Part shown: positions 1 through 9,286 of the stretch, piece after piece
How the letters are laid out: each line of letters starts with the position of its first letter
Numbering within the stretch: the first letter of the stretch is position 1
NCBI GenBank assembly: GCA_036270095.1
Contig: DATBDE010000034.1
Coordinates: 50,166-114,165 of the forward strand
From: DATBDE01 sp036270095
GTDB lineage: Bacteria > Actinomycetota > Thermoleophilia > Solirubrobacterales > Solirubrobacteraceae
DNA length: 64,000 nt
Reading direction: 5' to 3'
Program-made: the position numbers and the translations under genes
The notes under the pieces: model-generated
Seen by the model: the letters and a program-made list of their open reading frames with translations, nothing else
Databases searched by the model: none
What the model was told of the DNA's origin: nothing

Positions 1-1569
1 GGCGGGTCGGTCGTCACGTGCGTGGCCCAGCCGTCGTCTCGCCGCGGTCCCACAGCATCTGCGCGACCGAGAGCAGCTCCATGCGCTGGTCCTCGTGCGG
101 GTAGGCGGGCGCGAAGACGGCGTTGTAGGTGTCGAAGTCGGTCGAGCGCGGCGGCAGCGTCGCGTAGTCCACCGTGGCCACGCCGAGCACCCCGCGCTGC
201 CAGTCCGGCGCCACCGCGGTGGCCAGGCCGCCCAGGATCGCGCCCTGGGAGTTGGAGTCGAAGTACAGGTTCGACGTGTCCAGCAGCGGGCGCCCGCCGG
301 CCGAGAAGGCCGGGTTGGCGGCGATGCCCTGCGGGTGGGCGAGCACGCCGCCGAGGTAGAGCGTGTCGAGGATGCCCTGCTGGAGCCGGTCGGCCAGCGA
401 CGGGAACTTCGAGAAGTCCTGCAGGATCTCCACCGCGTTGGGCACGTCCTCGGAGGCCATCCCGGCCCAGTCGGTGGCGCAGAGGTTGAAGTCGTGCTCC
501 TGGCTCATCGACTTGATGTTGTCCTCCTCGATCTGCGCGTGGCTGCCGAGGAGGCCGTGGCCGTAGAGCGCGACGTGCGACGGCGTCCCGAGCGCCACGC
601 GCGGGATGTTGCAGTGGAACGGCGCCTGGATGACGTTGCCCGGGAGCTGCGTGGGGATGGCGTCCGGGTTGGAGGGGTCGTAGTGCATCCGCGCCCCGGG
701 CGGGCAGTCGGGCTGGTCGAGGTAGCAGGGCACGGTGAAGGTACCGCTGATCCGGCGCATGATGCGGTTGTCCTGGCCGGGCGTGGAGTCCTGGACGGTG
801 GTGATCGTGTAGGCCGGCGGCGCGCCCTCGAGGACCCCGTCGGCGAGGTTGCGGTCGCCGAGCTGCGCGAAGGCGTCATCGCGCAGGGCCAGCAGGCGCG
901 CGGTCAGCGACTTGTCGCTGGCGACGGTGAAGTCCCAGCTCAGGAAGACGCTCTTCTGCTTGACCCCGGCCTTGTCCAGCGCCTTGCTGAGCGCGGGCGA
1001 GACCGTGTCCCACAGACCCTTGGGCGCCTTGTCGCCCAGGTTGCGCAGCACGACCGCGTAGCGCCCGCCCGGCCGCAGGTTCTTGGCCGGGTGGATGATC
1101 AGGTTGGCGCTGGCGGCGCTGTCGGCGTTGGCTCGAGCTCGCCCCACACGATCTGGCGCTTGCCGGTCCTCTCGTCGAGCAGGAGCAGCGGCTGGTCGCC
1201 GGCCTTGTAGCGCGCGAGGTCGTTGACCGGGACAATGCGCGACGCCTTGAACATGGCTTGGCTGCGCAGCGACGGGACGTGGACGATGATCGGCTCGCCG
1301 GGCGAGAAGCCGTGGTTGCGGTTCCACTCGGTCGGGTCCAGCTTCGCCCCGTCCTTGTTGACCGGCAGCTCGGCGGAGGTCAGCGCCACGCGGCGCCCGG
1401 TGGGCGTGCGCTTGTCGGCCTTGGTCTGCGTGGCGTCGTTGGGGAACGGGAGCAGGCAGCCCTTGGTGGGCATGCCGTCGCAGCGGGCGGCCAGGGCCGT
1501 CGTGGGCAGGACGAGGGCGACGACGACGGCGGTCGCGACAAGCGCGCAACACGCCAGGCGAGCGGACAC
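1..1569 (-). pseudogene. Secreted lipase-like protein, two frameshifts, runs off left edge
   Basis: The GTG at 1569 begins a Sec signal peptide (MSARLACCALV... ending ALAARC). The reading continues to about 1130, where the frame breaks after WGELE; the rest (ANADSAASANLIIHP...) follows in another frame. A second break lies near 33-42: the current frame stops at 14, but a neighbouring frame reads on as DDGWATHVTTDP to the window edge. The second segment has YGHGLLGS, resembling an oxyanion loop, and SNSQG, a nucleophile-elbow-like S-x-S-x-G, so an alpha/beta-hydrolase of the bacterial virulence-factor lipase type is likely. Two breaks in one gene mean either a decaying gene or base-calling errors. 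The hydrolase assignment is moderately secure; the substrate is unknown. Confidence 0.6.
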
Positions 1570-1623
1570 GCGTGAGGGTCCTTTCCGTGGCGAGGGGCGG
1601 CGAAGGTACCAGCGCGCGAGCGC

Positions 1624-1815
1624 TCAGAGCAGCTCGGTCTGGCCCGGCCCGGCCTCGCCGGCGCGGGCACGCCGGTCGAGCTCGGCCGCGGCCTCGCCGG
1701 CCAGACGGGCGCACTCGTCCACGCGCTCGGCCGCCTGCTCGGGGTCGAGGTCGCCGGCGCGCAGCTCGGCGGCCACGCGTTCCAGGCGGGCGGTCAGCTC
1801 GTCGAGATCAGCCAT
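1624..1815 (-). CDS. Small helical protein, XseB-like
   Basis: A 63-residue acidic, alanine-rich helical protein. The stretch LDELTARLERVAAELRAGDLD followed by a second helix resembles the two-helix layout of the exodeoxyribonuclease VII small subunit, but the match is weak and the usual conserved end is missing. Its ATG at 1815 overlaps the last codons of nusB by 8 bases, so it is probably translated with nusB and efp. No xseA is nearby. It could equally be an unrelated coiled-coil protein. Confidence 0.5.
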   Translation of the reverse strand: MADLDELTARLERVAAELRAGDLDPEQAAERVDECARLAGEAAAELDRRARAGEAGPGQTELL

Positions 1816-2221
1816 GGGCGGCGCGATTCTCCCGCTTTGCGCGCAGGATCGCGGCCAGGACGCCGTTGACGAAGCCCGGCGCGTCGGTGCCGCAGAACTT
1901 CTTCGCCGTCTCCACCGCCTCGTCGATCGCGCCCTCGGGCGGGATCGGCGTGTCCGCCGTCGTCACCTCGGGGTGCAGGAGCTCGAGCGTCGCCGTGCGC
2001 AGGATCGCGCGCTCGAGCGGGGCGATGCGGTCCAGGCTCCAGCCGGTCGCGTGGTGGGTGATGGCCTCGTCGAGCTCGTCCTGGAAGTCCAGCGTCGCGT
2101 GCGCGAGCCCGCGCGTGTAGGGACGGGCGTCGGCGGGGAAGAGCTCGTCCACAGGCCGTCCGGTGACGTCGTGTTGGTAGAGCGCGACGACCGCCGCGCG
2201 CCGCTGCTCGCTGAGCCGCAT
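1808..2221 (-). CDS. nusB: Transcription antitermination factor NusB
   Basis: A 137-residue all-helical protein of normal NusB length. NusB binds boxA RNA with NusE (S10) to form antitermination complexes on rRNA operons. Family features visible are the N-terminal RRAAVVALYQHDVTG helix, the central LDRIAPLERAILRTATLELL and the C-terminal PEGAIDEAVETAKKF...FVNGVLAAIL. It starts at ATG 2221, only 3 bases after the efp stop, so efp-nusB-xseB-like form one transcription unit on the minus strand. Nothing is unusual in the sequence. Confidence 0.95.
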   Translation of the reverse strand: MRLSEQRRAAVVALYQHDVTGRPVDELFPADARPYTRGLAHATLDFQDELDEAITHHATGWSLDRIAPLERAILRTATLELLHPEVTTADTPIPPEGAIDEAVETAKKFCGTDAPGFVNGVLAAILRAKRENRAAHG

Positions 2222-2224
2222 GAT

Positions 2225-2785
2225 CTACGCGCGCGAGACGTATGCGCCCGACCGGGTGTCCACCCGCACGCGCTCGCCCTCGTTGATGAAGAGCGGCACC
2301 TGGACCACCGCGCCGGTCTCGAGCGTCGCCGGCTTGGTCCCACCGCCGGACGCCGTGTCGCCCTTGATCCCGGGCTCGGTCTGGCTGACTTCGAGCTCGA
2401 CCGCGCTGGGCACGTTGATATCGGTGGGCCGCTCGTCGATGAACAGCAGCTCGATTTCCTCACTGGGCCGGATCCAGCGCAGCGCGTCGCCAACCCCCTC
2501 CTGGGGGAGCGTGAGCTGGTCGAAGGACTGCGAGTCCATGAAGTGCGCGTCGGTGCCGTCGGCGTAGAGGTACTGCATCTTGCGCGACTCGGTGCGCACG
2601 GCCCGGAACTTCTCGCCGGCGCGGAAGGTCTTGTCGATCACGGCCCCGTCGGCGGCGCGGCGCAGCTTGGTGCGCACGAACGCCCCGCCCTTGCCGGGCT
2701 TGACGTGCTGGAACTCGAGCACCTTGAAGACGGTGCCGTCGACCTCGATGTGGTTGCCGTTCTTGAACTGGTTGGTACTCAGCAA
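2225..2785 (-). CDS. efp: Elongation factor P
   Basis: EF-P enters the ribosomal E site and rescues polyproline stalling. I place the start at TTG 2785, giving MLSTNQFKNGNHIEVDG..., 186 residues and normal for the family; a longer in-frame start at 2821 would add a non-homologous tail. The KOW-like N domain carries HVKPGKGGAFVRTKLR, with the conserved PGKGxA loop and its modifiable basic residue; two OB domains follow. The ribosome-binding region and first nine codons are duplicated twice more to the right (4980-5036 and 7285-7339). A TAGAGT -10 box at 2840-2835 (minus strand) would give a leader of about 40 bases. Confidence 0.95.
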   Translation of the reverse strand: MLSTNQFKNGNHIEVDGTVFKVLEFQHVKPGKGGAFVRTKLRRAADGAVIDKTFRAGEKFRAVRTESRKMQYLYADGTDAHFMDSQSFDQLTLPQEGVGDALRWIRPSEEIELLFIDERPTDINVPSAVELEVSQTEPGIKGDTASGGGTKPATLETGAVVQVPLFINEGERVRVDTRSGAYVSRA

Positions 2786-2811
2786 GGTTTTGCCTGCAAA
2801 ACGAGGGTTTC
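2756..2811 (-). repeat. efp 5'-end repeat, copy 1 (inside the intact gene)
   Basis: A 56-base segment covering the efp upstream region, start codon and the codons for STNQFKNG. It recurs as direct copies at 4980-5036 and 7285-7339. The conserved core on the plus strand is TTGAACTGGTT, then TGCCTGYAAA, then TTTC. This copy contains a perfect palindrome, TTTTGCCTGCAAAA, at 2788-2801. Homology stops right after codon nine of efp, as expected for the crossover border of an element integrated at the gene's 5' end. Confidence 0.75.
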
Positions 2812-2867
2812 TGGGACCCAAGAGGAGCGTTGCAACTCTAGCCTAGTGCTGCGGTTCGCGGCAGGCC

Positions 2868-3746
2868 TCAGCTTTGGTCGGTCGTGCGCGCCGACGCAGG
2901 GTCGACCGTCGCTGCCAAGCTGCCGAGGAGCTTCAGTGCTTCCTCGGAGCGCGAGCCGGGCTCGGCGGTGTAGGTGAAGAGCGTCAGCCCGGCGTCTGCC
3001 GCGAGGTCGAGGCGGTTGTAGCTCAGGTGGAGCTCGCCAACGTCGGGATGGTGGAAGAGCTTGACGCCAGCGTTGTGGAACCGGACGTTGTGCGCGGCCC
3101 AGCGGGTGCGGAACGCCTCGCTCTGTGTTGCGAGCTCGCCGACGAGGTCTGAGAGGTCGCGGTCGTACGGGTCGCGGCCCGCGGCCGAGCGCAGAATGGC
3201 GACGGATTCGGTGGCGACGCGGTCCCAGTCGCCGTAGGACGCCTCGGCTCGCGGGTCGAGGAACACGAACCGGGCGGTGTTGAGCGGCCGCGACGGTGCT
3301 GCGTAGAGCTCGGAGAACAGCGCGCGTCCGAGCTGGTTGGCGGCGAGGATGTCGAGGCGCTCGTTGCTCACGAATGCGGCGGCGCCGGAGATGGCGTCGA
3401 GCGTCCACTGGATCTCGGGCCGGACGCCCTGCTTGGCCTGGCGCCGACGGGGTCGCGCCGGCGTCGGCTGCGCGGCGCGGGCGAGGTCGAAGAGGTGGGC
3501 ACGCTCGGCGTCGTCGAGCTGGAGCGCCCGAGCCAGTGCCTCCAGCACGCTCTCGGAGACCCCGCTGATATCTCCGCGCTCCAGGCGGGTGTAGTACGGC
3601 GCGCTGACGCCGGCCAGGACGGCGACCTCCTCGCGGCGGAGTCCGGGAACGCGACGACCGCCATAGGAGGTCAGCCCGGCCTCCTCGGGCGTGATCCGCG
3701 CACGACGGGAGGTGAGGAACTCGCGGATTTCCTTTTTCGTCTCCAC
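2868..3746 (-). CDS. XRE-family regulator with MmyB-like ligand domain
   Basis: A 292-residue regulator starting at GTG 3746 ([18 protein letters not shown]), where family members normally begin. The N-terminal helix-turn-helix spans about residues 30-80 ([23 protein letters not shown]). It is followed by an MmyB-like PAS-type ligand domain ([14 protein letters not shown]...). Such proteins usually repress a divergent oxidoreductase. Here an aldo/keto reductase starts 102 bases away in the opposite direction, with CTCTCA repeats between, so autorepression and control of the reductase are likely. The pair sits in the first module delimited by efp 5' repeats. Confidence 0.85.
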   Translation of the reverse strand: METKKEIREFLTSRRARITPEEAGLTSYGGRRVPGLRREEVAVLAGVSAPYYTRLERGDISGVSESVLEALARALQLDDAERAHLFDLARAAQPTPARPRRRQAKQGVRPEIQWTLDAISGAAAFVSNERLDILAANQLGRALFSELYAAPSRPLNTARFVFLDPRAEASYGDWDRVATESVAILRSAAGRDPYDRDLSDLVGELATQSEAFRTRWAAHNVRFHNAGVKLFHHPDVGELHLSYNRLDLAADAGLTLFTYTAEPGSRSEEALKLLGSLAATVDPASARTTDQS

Positions 3747-3766
3747 GCCGCTAAGCGTAGATCCGG

Positions 3767-3846
3767 CTCTCACCCCTTGGGGGACCCTGCCAGTACCTCT
3801 CTCAGCAGGGACTCTCACCTTCGCGAAATCCGCGCTTTGCTGAGAG
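3767..3846. promoter_or_regulatory. Divergent promoter region with CTCTCA operator repeats
   Basis: Between the XRE regulator and the aldo/keto reductase the hexamer CTCTCA occurs at about 3767, 3799 and 3812, and its complement TGAGAG at 3841-3846. The outer pair is a perfect 9-base inverted repeat, CTCTCAGCA (3799-3807) and TGCTGAGAG (3838-3846), separated by 30 bases and ending just before the reductase ATG at 3849. This is the expected form of a site for the adjacent regulator. That is inference; no binding motif is known to me. Confidence 0.5.
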
Positions 3847-3848
3847 CC

Positions 3849-4835
<987 letters not shown>

Positions 4836-4979
4836 CCACGTCGTGGGGTAGCGCGGCCATGCCCACTCCGACATGCCGGCGAATGACTGAGAACGCGGTG
4901 CGACAACCCTGGGTGCCTTCCTGAAGCGTCCTGCCCGGAGCGCTCCCGCCGCGGCCGGATCCAGCTCGTACGGTCAGCC

Positions 4980-5036
4980 GCCGTTCTTGAACTGGTTCGT
5001 GCTTAGCGCGGTTTTTGCCTGTAAATCGACGATTTC
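4980..5036 (-). repeat. efp 5'-end repeat, copy 2
   Basis: A direct copy of the efp start region. On the minus strand it reads LQAKTALSTNQFKNGG and then a stop, so the coding match ends after nine codons. The efp TTG start position is GCG here, so the fragment cannot start by itself. It shares a left extension, ACGGTCAGCC, with copy 3 (here from 4970) that copy 1 lacks. Its orientation is the same as efp and copy 3. Confidence 0.75.
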
Positions 5037-5163
5037 AAGCTGCGCTGAACGTCGTAGCACGGACACAGGCAAGTGGCAGCGGACGCGGGACCTGGAGGTC
5101 GCCGGCCGGTCCGGCCGCCGCACGCAGACTTCGACTTTCGTGGTCTCCGAAGGGGGTTCCGGT

Positions 5164-5253
5164 GTCAGCCTTGCCGAGCTGATCGCGGCTCTGTCGCTGA
5201 GCATCGACTTGGGGCTCGGTCAACCGATGGAGCACGTGCTACGGGCCTCCGTC
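5164..5253 (+). pseudogene. N-terminal remnant of an HD-domain phosphohydrolase
   Basis: The plus-strand frame reads VSLAELIAALSL and then SIDLGLGQPMEHVLRA. This closely resembles the opening of actinobacterial HD/HD-GYP phosphohydrolases, which begin LAEL-ALSL-DLG-GQPMEH-LR. No start codon is in frame and similarity ends after about 30 codons. I read it as a fragment left by an insertion or deletion. It lies just to the right of efp repeat copy 2. Confidence 0.45.
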
Positions 5254-5270
5254 TCAAGCGGTGATGCAGC

Positions 5271-6779
5271 TCAGGCGCCGAACGGCTTCTCGTCCTGTCC
5301 GCATCTGGTCCCCTTGGGCGGAAGGAGCCCGCTGACGAAATAGCGAGCCTCATATCGCTTTACGCAGGCACTCGGATTGAGCAGCGCCGTGTGGCCGTAG
5401 CCGTCCATCGTGAGCAGGCGTGCCCGACCTAGCGTCCGCGACATCGTGACCGCTCCCCGTAGGGGGGTGGCAGGGTCGAAGGTATTGCCGATCACCAGCA
5501 CCGAGTTGGCGGTGCGAAGATTCCACGGCCCGCGGTAGCGGTTGGCGCTTCGCACCGGCCAGGTGGAGCAGGGCTCATAGTCCCAGGCCCAAAACGGCCC
5601 GACCACCCCGGAGCGCTCTTGCGCGAAGGCGTCGATCGCCGGGAAGGCGCTGGCCGGCGGGGAGGGAACCTCGCCGCAGGCGATCGCCATCTCCTGCTCC
5701 TCGCCGCGGCCGGCCGGCGGGGGGAAGGCCGCCGGCCCCTGCGCCCACAGCTTCTGCAGGTCGATCGCTTGAAGCTTCCAGTTGGCCAGCACATAGAGAG
5801 CCCGGCTCGTTCCCGAGATCGCGTGCGCGTATGTCGTTTGGCCGGCCGTCAGGTCCACGGGCAGCCGCGCCAGCAGCTCGGAGAACTTCTGTCGCGTCGC
5901 CTCGGGGCTCCCGGCGGAGAACACACAGTGCGCGGTATCCGTGCTCCCGCACAGGTCGAGAAAGGCATCGAGCGTTTTGGCCGTTTCGACGTCCGATTTC
6001 AAGCGCAACCCGCCGGGGAGGAAGAGGCCGCCGTTCTCTCGGAGCTGCGGTTGCGACCAGGCGATCGGGTCGACAACGCCGTCGAGTGCCATGGCCCGAA
6101 CCCGACCGGGGAACATGTTCGCGTAGACGGCGCCGACAATCGTCCCGTAGGACGTGCCGACGTAGTTCATCTTGCGCTCGCCCGCTCGCTGGCGCATCAG
6201 ATCGAGATCGCGGACGGTGTCAACCGTGGACACGTGCGTGAGCAGGCGCCCGTTGCGACGTTTGCAGCGCTCCCCGAAGCGACGGTAGTGGTCGATCCAG
6301 GTCGTCATCTGGCCCGGGCCAACGGGAAAGCCGTCGGCGTTCCTCGTCGGCGATCCGGCGAAGAAGCGGTCCTCGGCGGCTTGGCTGGCAAAGCACTGCA
6401 CCGCGGTGCTCTCGCCCACTCCACGCGGGTCCCAGCTGACGATGTCAAAGCGCGCCTGCACTTCAGCCGGGAAGCCATCGAAGGCGCCGGCGGGCAGGAA
6501 CTCTGTGCCCGGCACGCCCGGCCCACCGGGCTCGTAGAAGAGCGTGCCTATCCGCCGCCCCGGATCGCTCGCGCGGTGGCGAATCAGGGCGAGCTTGATA
6601 TCGCCGCCGCGCGGACGCTGGTAGTCGAGCGGCACGCGGATCGTGGCGCACTGAAAACCCCGTTGGGCAGACTCGGCGCACTTGTGCCATGGGATCGCCG
6701 GCGCGGCTGCCGCGGTCCCGGAGAACGACAGCACGAGGAAGACCCCACCTGCGACCAGCGCACCGATCAGGCGTCGCAC
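5271..6779 (-). CDS. Secreted alpha/beta-hydrolase, S33 peptidase family
   Basis: A 502-residue exported hydrolase of the SlpD/SlpE tripeptidyl-aminopeptidase type found in actinobacteria. The signal peptide (MRRLIGALVAGGVFLVLSFSG, cut after TAAAAPA) is followed by the alpha/beta core. The nucleophile is the Ser in GTSYGT, the oxyanion region is YEPGGPG, the acid is the Asp in GNTFDPATP and the base is the His in GYGHTALL. The C-terminal TAP-like domain is present. It probably releases short peptides from the N termini of extracellular proteins. The GTG start overlaps a small upstream frame by 13 bases, suggesting coupling. Confidence 0.88.
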   Translation of the reverse strand: MRRLIGALVAGGVFLVLSFSGTAAAAPAIPWHKCAESAQRGFQCATIRVPLDYQRPRGGDIKLALIRHRASDPGRRIGTLFYEPGGPGVPGTEFLPAGAFDGFPAEVQARFDIVSWDPRGVGESTAVQCFASQAAEDRFFAGSPTRNADGFPVGPGQMTTWIDHYRRFGERCKRRNGRLLTHVSTVDTVRDLDLMRQRAGERKMNYVGTSYGTIVGAVYANMFPGRVRAMALDGVVDPIAWSQPQLRENGGLFLPGGLRLKSDVETAKTLDAFLDLCGSTDTAHCVFSAGSPEATRQKFSELLARLPVDLTAGQTTYAHAISGTSRALYVLANWKLQAIDLQKLWAQGPAAFPPPAGRGEEQEMAIACGEVPSPPASAFPAIDAFAQERSGVVGPFWAWDYEPCSTWPVRSANRYRGPWNLRTANSVLVIGNTFDPATPLRGAVTMSRTLGRARLLTMDGYGHTALLNPSACVKRYEARYFVSGLLPPKGTRCGQDEKPFGA

Positions 6780-6916
6780 GGAGGCGCCTCCACATGAGGG
6801 GCGGCGACACGGTCGCTGGGGTCGAAGGGCAGCATCACGCGCTGCGCGACGATCAGTCCGACGTCAGCAGCGAGTGCCATCGGACCCGCGAGCCGCATAA
6901 ACGGTGACCGCAACAT
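6767..6916 (-). CDS. Possible small membrane peptide upstream of the S33 hydrolase
   Basis: A 49-residue frame beginning MLRSPFMRLAGPMALAADVG, with one hydrophobic stretch and a polar C terminus. A good ribosome-binding sequence (GAGGGG, six bases before the ATG) supports translation, and the frame ends 13 bases inside the S33 gene. I do not recognise a family. It may be a leader peptide coupling translation, or chance. Confidence 0.35.
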   Translation of the reverse strand: MLRSPFMRLAGPMALAADVGLIVAQRVMLPFDPSDRVAAPHVEAPPCDA

Positions 6917-7393
6917 CTCATCCCCTCGAATGTGCCGCACGTCGGCTCTACGGCTGGTCGCGAGTGGCCGCACGTCGGCTGTTGCGGCAGACGGACCGTA
7001 CAGGAACATCGAGCGGCTGCGTTTTTCACGCTTGCCGGAGATGTCGCCCGAGACTTCGCAGCGTGGCTTCACCGCGACGCAAGGCTGCGCCGGCGAGCCG
7101 CGGCAGCGCTCGGGCTAACGCTCGAAGATCTGGACGCCCGCGGCCCCGAACTGACTCGAGCCGCCCAAGGGTGGCCTGGGACGATCACCGGTCCCGCGGA
7201 AGTTGCCAACGCGCTCATACACGGCGCTCGGCGGTAGGCCACACGGCCAGTCGCTGGCTCTGCCACCGCTCAGGACGGTCAGCCGCCGTTTCTGAACTGG
7301 TTGGTGCTGAGCACGTTCTGCCTGTAAATCAGCGGTTTCTGCCTGCGCGCCCGGCACAAAGCCCAGTAGCGCCCCCGCCTGTAGAGTTGCGGC
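6917..7393. other. Gene-poor junction with efp repeat copy 3
   Basis: No convincing complete gene lies between the small peptide and lodA. A plus-strand frame ending at 7237 (AGDVARDFAAWLHRDARL...ALIHGARR) has only moderate third-position GC and no recognisable start or family, so it may be a remnant. The third efp 5'-end copy and the lodA promoter occupy the right end. Confidence 0.5.
7285..7339 (-). repeat. efp 5'-end repeat, copy 3
   Basis: The third direct copy of the efp start region. On the minus strand it reads RQNVLSTNQFRNGG and then a stop. The start-codon position is GTG here. With copy 2 it shares the extension ACGGTCAGCC (here from 7275). Copies 1-2 and 2-3 are each about 2.2-2.3 kb apart, so two modules of similar size are delimited. 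Confidence 0.75.
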
Positions 7394-9286
7394 GTGGAGC
7401 TCACGTCGCGCCGTGCGTTCCTCCAGCGGAGCTCCGCCGCCGCGGCACTCGTGGCGCTGCCGAGCCTGGTGACGGCCGGCTGTGGCGGCGACGACGATGA
7501 CCGGATCGCCCGTGTCGCGATCCATCCGGCGCTTGGGATCGGCCGAGTGGGAAACAGCCCCGACGCCATGTACTTCGGGCCGGAGGTGCCTGGAGCGCTG
7601 CCGCGCGCACCGCGCGGATTCAAGGACGCCGATGGCGCCATGGCGCGTCAGGCAGCGCGCTTTCGCATCTATGGCCTCGACGCGTCCGGCCATCCAGTGC
7701 GCGAGCTCACCGCGCACGACGCCGACATCACATGGCGGGTGACGGTCGCCAACGCCAAGCCGGCGTGGTACGCGTTCAGCACCGCATTCGACATACCCGA
7801 CGCCCAGCCATCGGCGCGCCGCAACGACAGCTTCCGCGGTGCGCAACGCTCGGGGCTGTTCATCGTGCCCGGCGAGCGCACCGTCCGAGGGGCCGGCGCG
7901 CGCCCCCTCGCGCTGGACGGCGGCGCGTTTCTCGGCCAGCCCGTGTCGCTCGGCGAGGCGTTGACCGACGGCGGCGGCCGCCTCGTGGTCCTCCCCGGCA
8001 ACGGAGCGGCGTACCGCCATGGTCACGCGAGCCTCACGTCCTACGCGGGAAACGACGGCTGGGCCGACGACGTGTGCGACGGCCTCATCCGCGCGACGGT
8101 GCGTCTCGGGGGCCGGCGCCTGGAGGCCGACCCCGCATGGGTGATCACGACACCGCCGAACTACGCCCCCGCAATGGCGACCGGCCTCGTCACGCTCTAC
8201 GACGTCGCACGGTCGATGTTCGTGCAGAGCGGCGCGCTGGACGCACCACCCGTGAGCTTCGCCGAGGACATCCTGCCGCTGTTCGCGCGCCTGTCCGACA
8301 TGCAGTGGGTCAGCGAGGGCTATTTCGAAGGCGAGGGCTTCGGGAGCGGGCACGACTGGCTCGCGCCGGCGACGGTCGAGCGGCTGGCCGACGCCTCGCC
8401 GCGCGCTGCGGCGTACCGGCGCAGCGTGTTCGAGCAGTTCCGAGATCCATCGTTCACCGAAGCCCAGCCCAACGCCATTCCCGACCTCTACGGCGACCAC
8501 GTCGCCATCCCCGCTCGGAGCAACCGCCAGTGGCTCGCGGTGACGCAACTGCAGTACACGCAGCTCGGCGCCTGGGCCGAAGGGCGCTTCGACGACGACC
8601 GCGGCCGCGTCGCTCGCCGCCCGCCCCGGCTCGAGGAGCTGCCGGTCGCGGAGCAGCCGCACGCACTCGACCGCGCCGCGCTCGAGTCCGTTCTGGGCGG
8701 AGCGTTTCACCCCGGCCTCGAGGCGCCCTGGATCCTGCGGCGGCGCTCGACATGGGACCGGCCGTGGCGGCTGCGGGTCGACTCGGCCAACGTCGACGAG
8801 CGCGACTGGGGCCCAGAGCTCACCCAGGAGCAGGTCCTCGCGCCGGACGGGCCTGTGCAGGGGCTGTCGCCCGGAGCGATCACGCGCTGGCTGGGCGTGC
8901 CCTGGCACGGCGACGCGTCAAGCTGCCGGAGCGGGTACCAGGCCAGCATCTCGACGGTGCTTCCCGCCTTCTGGGTGGCGCGCGTGCCGGTCCAAGTGCT
9001 GAGCGAGGACGACTACCGCGTCGTCATGGACCGCACGCGACCGCGCGCCGAGCGCGAAGCCGCGTTCCAGCGCCGGCGGGGGTGGGAGCGGTTCATCGCC
9101 CGCAAGACCCGCCCACCCACGCTGCGGCTGATGGTCGAAGACTGGCCGCGGATGGGAATGGTGACCGAGCGCCCGGGGCCCGGCGATGCCGGGTTTCCGA
9201 CGACGTTCAAGGTCGAGTCCTACGTGGGGTTCCCCAATGAGCCGCAGCACGACTACGGCGCCGACCAATGGTTCCCGGGCGCATGA
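7394..9286 (+). CDS. lodA: LodA-like quinoprotein amino-acid oxidase
   Basis: A 630-residue homologue of LodA/GoxA, oxidases that use cysteine tryptophylquinone to oxidise an amino acid, releasing H2O2. The N terminus is unusual for the family: SRRAFLQ is a twin-arginine motif and VTAGC a lipobox, so a Tat-exported lipoprotein is predicted. The family segment WHGDASSCRSGY (Cys511) leads into PAFWVARVPVQVL (Trp527); which Cys pairs with the quinone Trp needs an alignment. The GTG start lies six bases after a TAGAGT -10 box (7382-7387), so the message may be leaderless. LodB follows with an ATGA overlap. The substrate is unknown. Confidence 0.85.
   Translation: MELTSRRAFLQRSSAAAALVALPSLVTAGCGGDDDDRIARVAIHPALGIGRVGNSPDAMYFGPEVPGALPRAPRGFKDADGAMARQAARFRIYGLDASGHPVRELTAHDADITWRVTVANAKPAWYAFSTAFDIPDAQPSARRNDSFRGAQRSGLFIVPGERTVRGAGARPLALDGGAFLGQPVSLGEALTDGGGRLVVLPGNGAAYRHGHASLTSYAGNDGWADDVCDGLIRATVRLGGRRLEADPAWVITTPPNYAPAMATGLVTLYDVARSMFVQSGALDAPPVSFAEDILPLFARLSDMQWVSEGYFEGEGFGSGHDWLAPATVERLADASPRAAAYRRSVFEQFRDPSFTEAQPNAIPDLYGDHVAIPARSNRQWLAVTQLQYTQLGAWAEGRFDDDRGRVARRPPRLEELPVAEQPHALDRAALESVLGGAFHPGLEAPWILRRRSTWDRPWRLRVDSANVDERDWGPELTQEQVLAPDGPVQGLSPGAITRWLGVPWHGDASSCRSGYQASISTVLPAFWVARVPVQVLSEDDYRVVMDRTRPRAEREAAFQRRRGWERFIARKTRPPTLRLMVEDWPRMGMVTERPGPGDAGFPTTFKVESYVGFPNEPQHDYGADQWFPGA

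Larger units (their letters stand above)
4836..5270. other. Gene-free interval with an efp repeat and an HD-domain remnant
   Basis: Between the aldo/keto reductase stop and the S33 peptidase stop no complete gene is visible. The interval holds a GGAGCGCTCC palindrome near 4938, efp repeat copy 2 and a short remnant resembling an HD-domain phosphohydrolase N terminus. It looks like a junction between inserted modules. Confidence 0.6.

Noticed and set aside
6932..7237. A plus-strand frame with AGDVARDFAAWLHRDARL
   Set aside because: No start codon or family is recognisable and codon bias is weaker than in neighbouring genes; kept only as a possible remnant.
7115..8908. A long minus-strand open frame of nearly 600 codons opposite lodA
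   Set aside because: It is rich in Arg, has no family similarity and mirrors lodA codon bias; it is a GC-driven antisense shadow.
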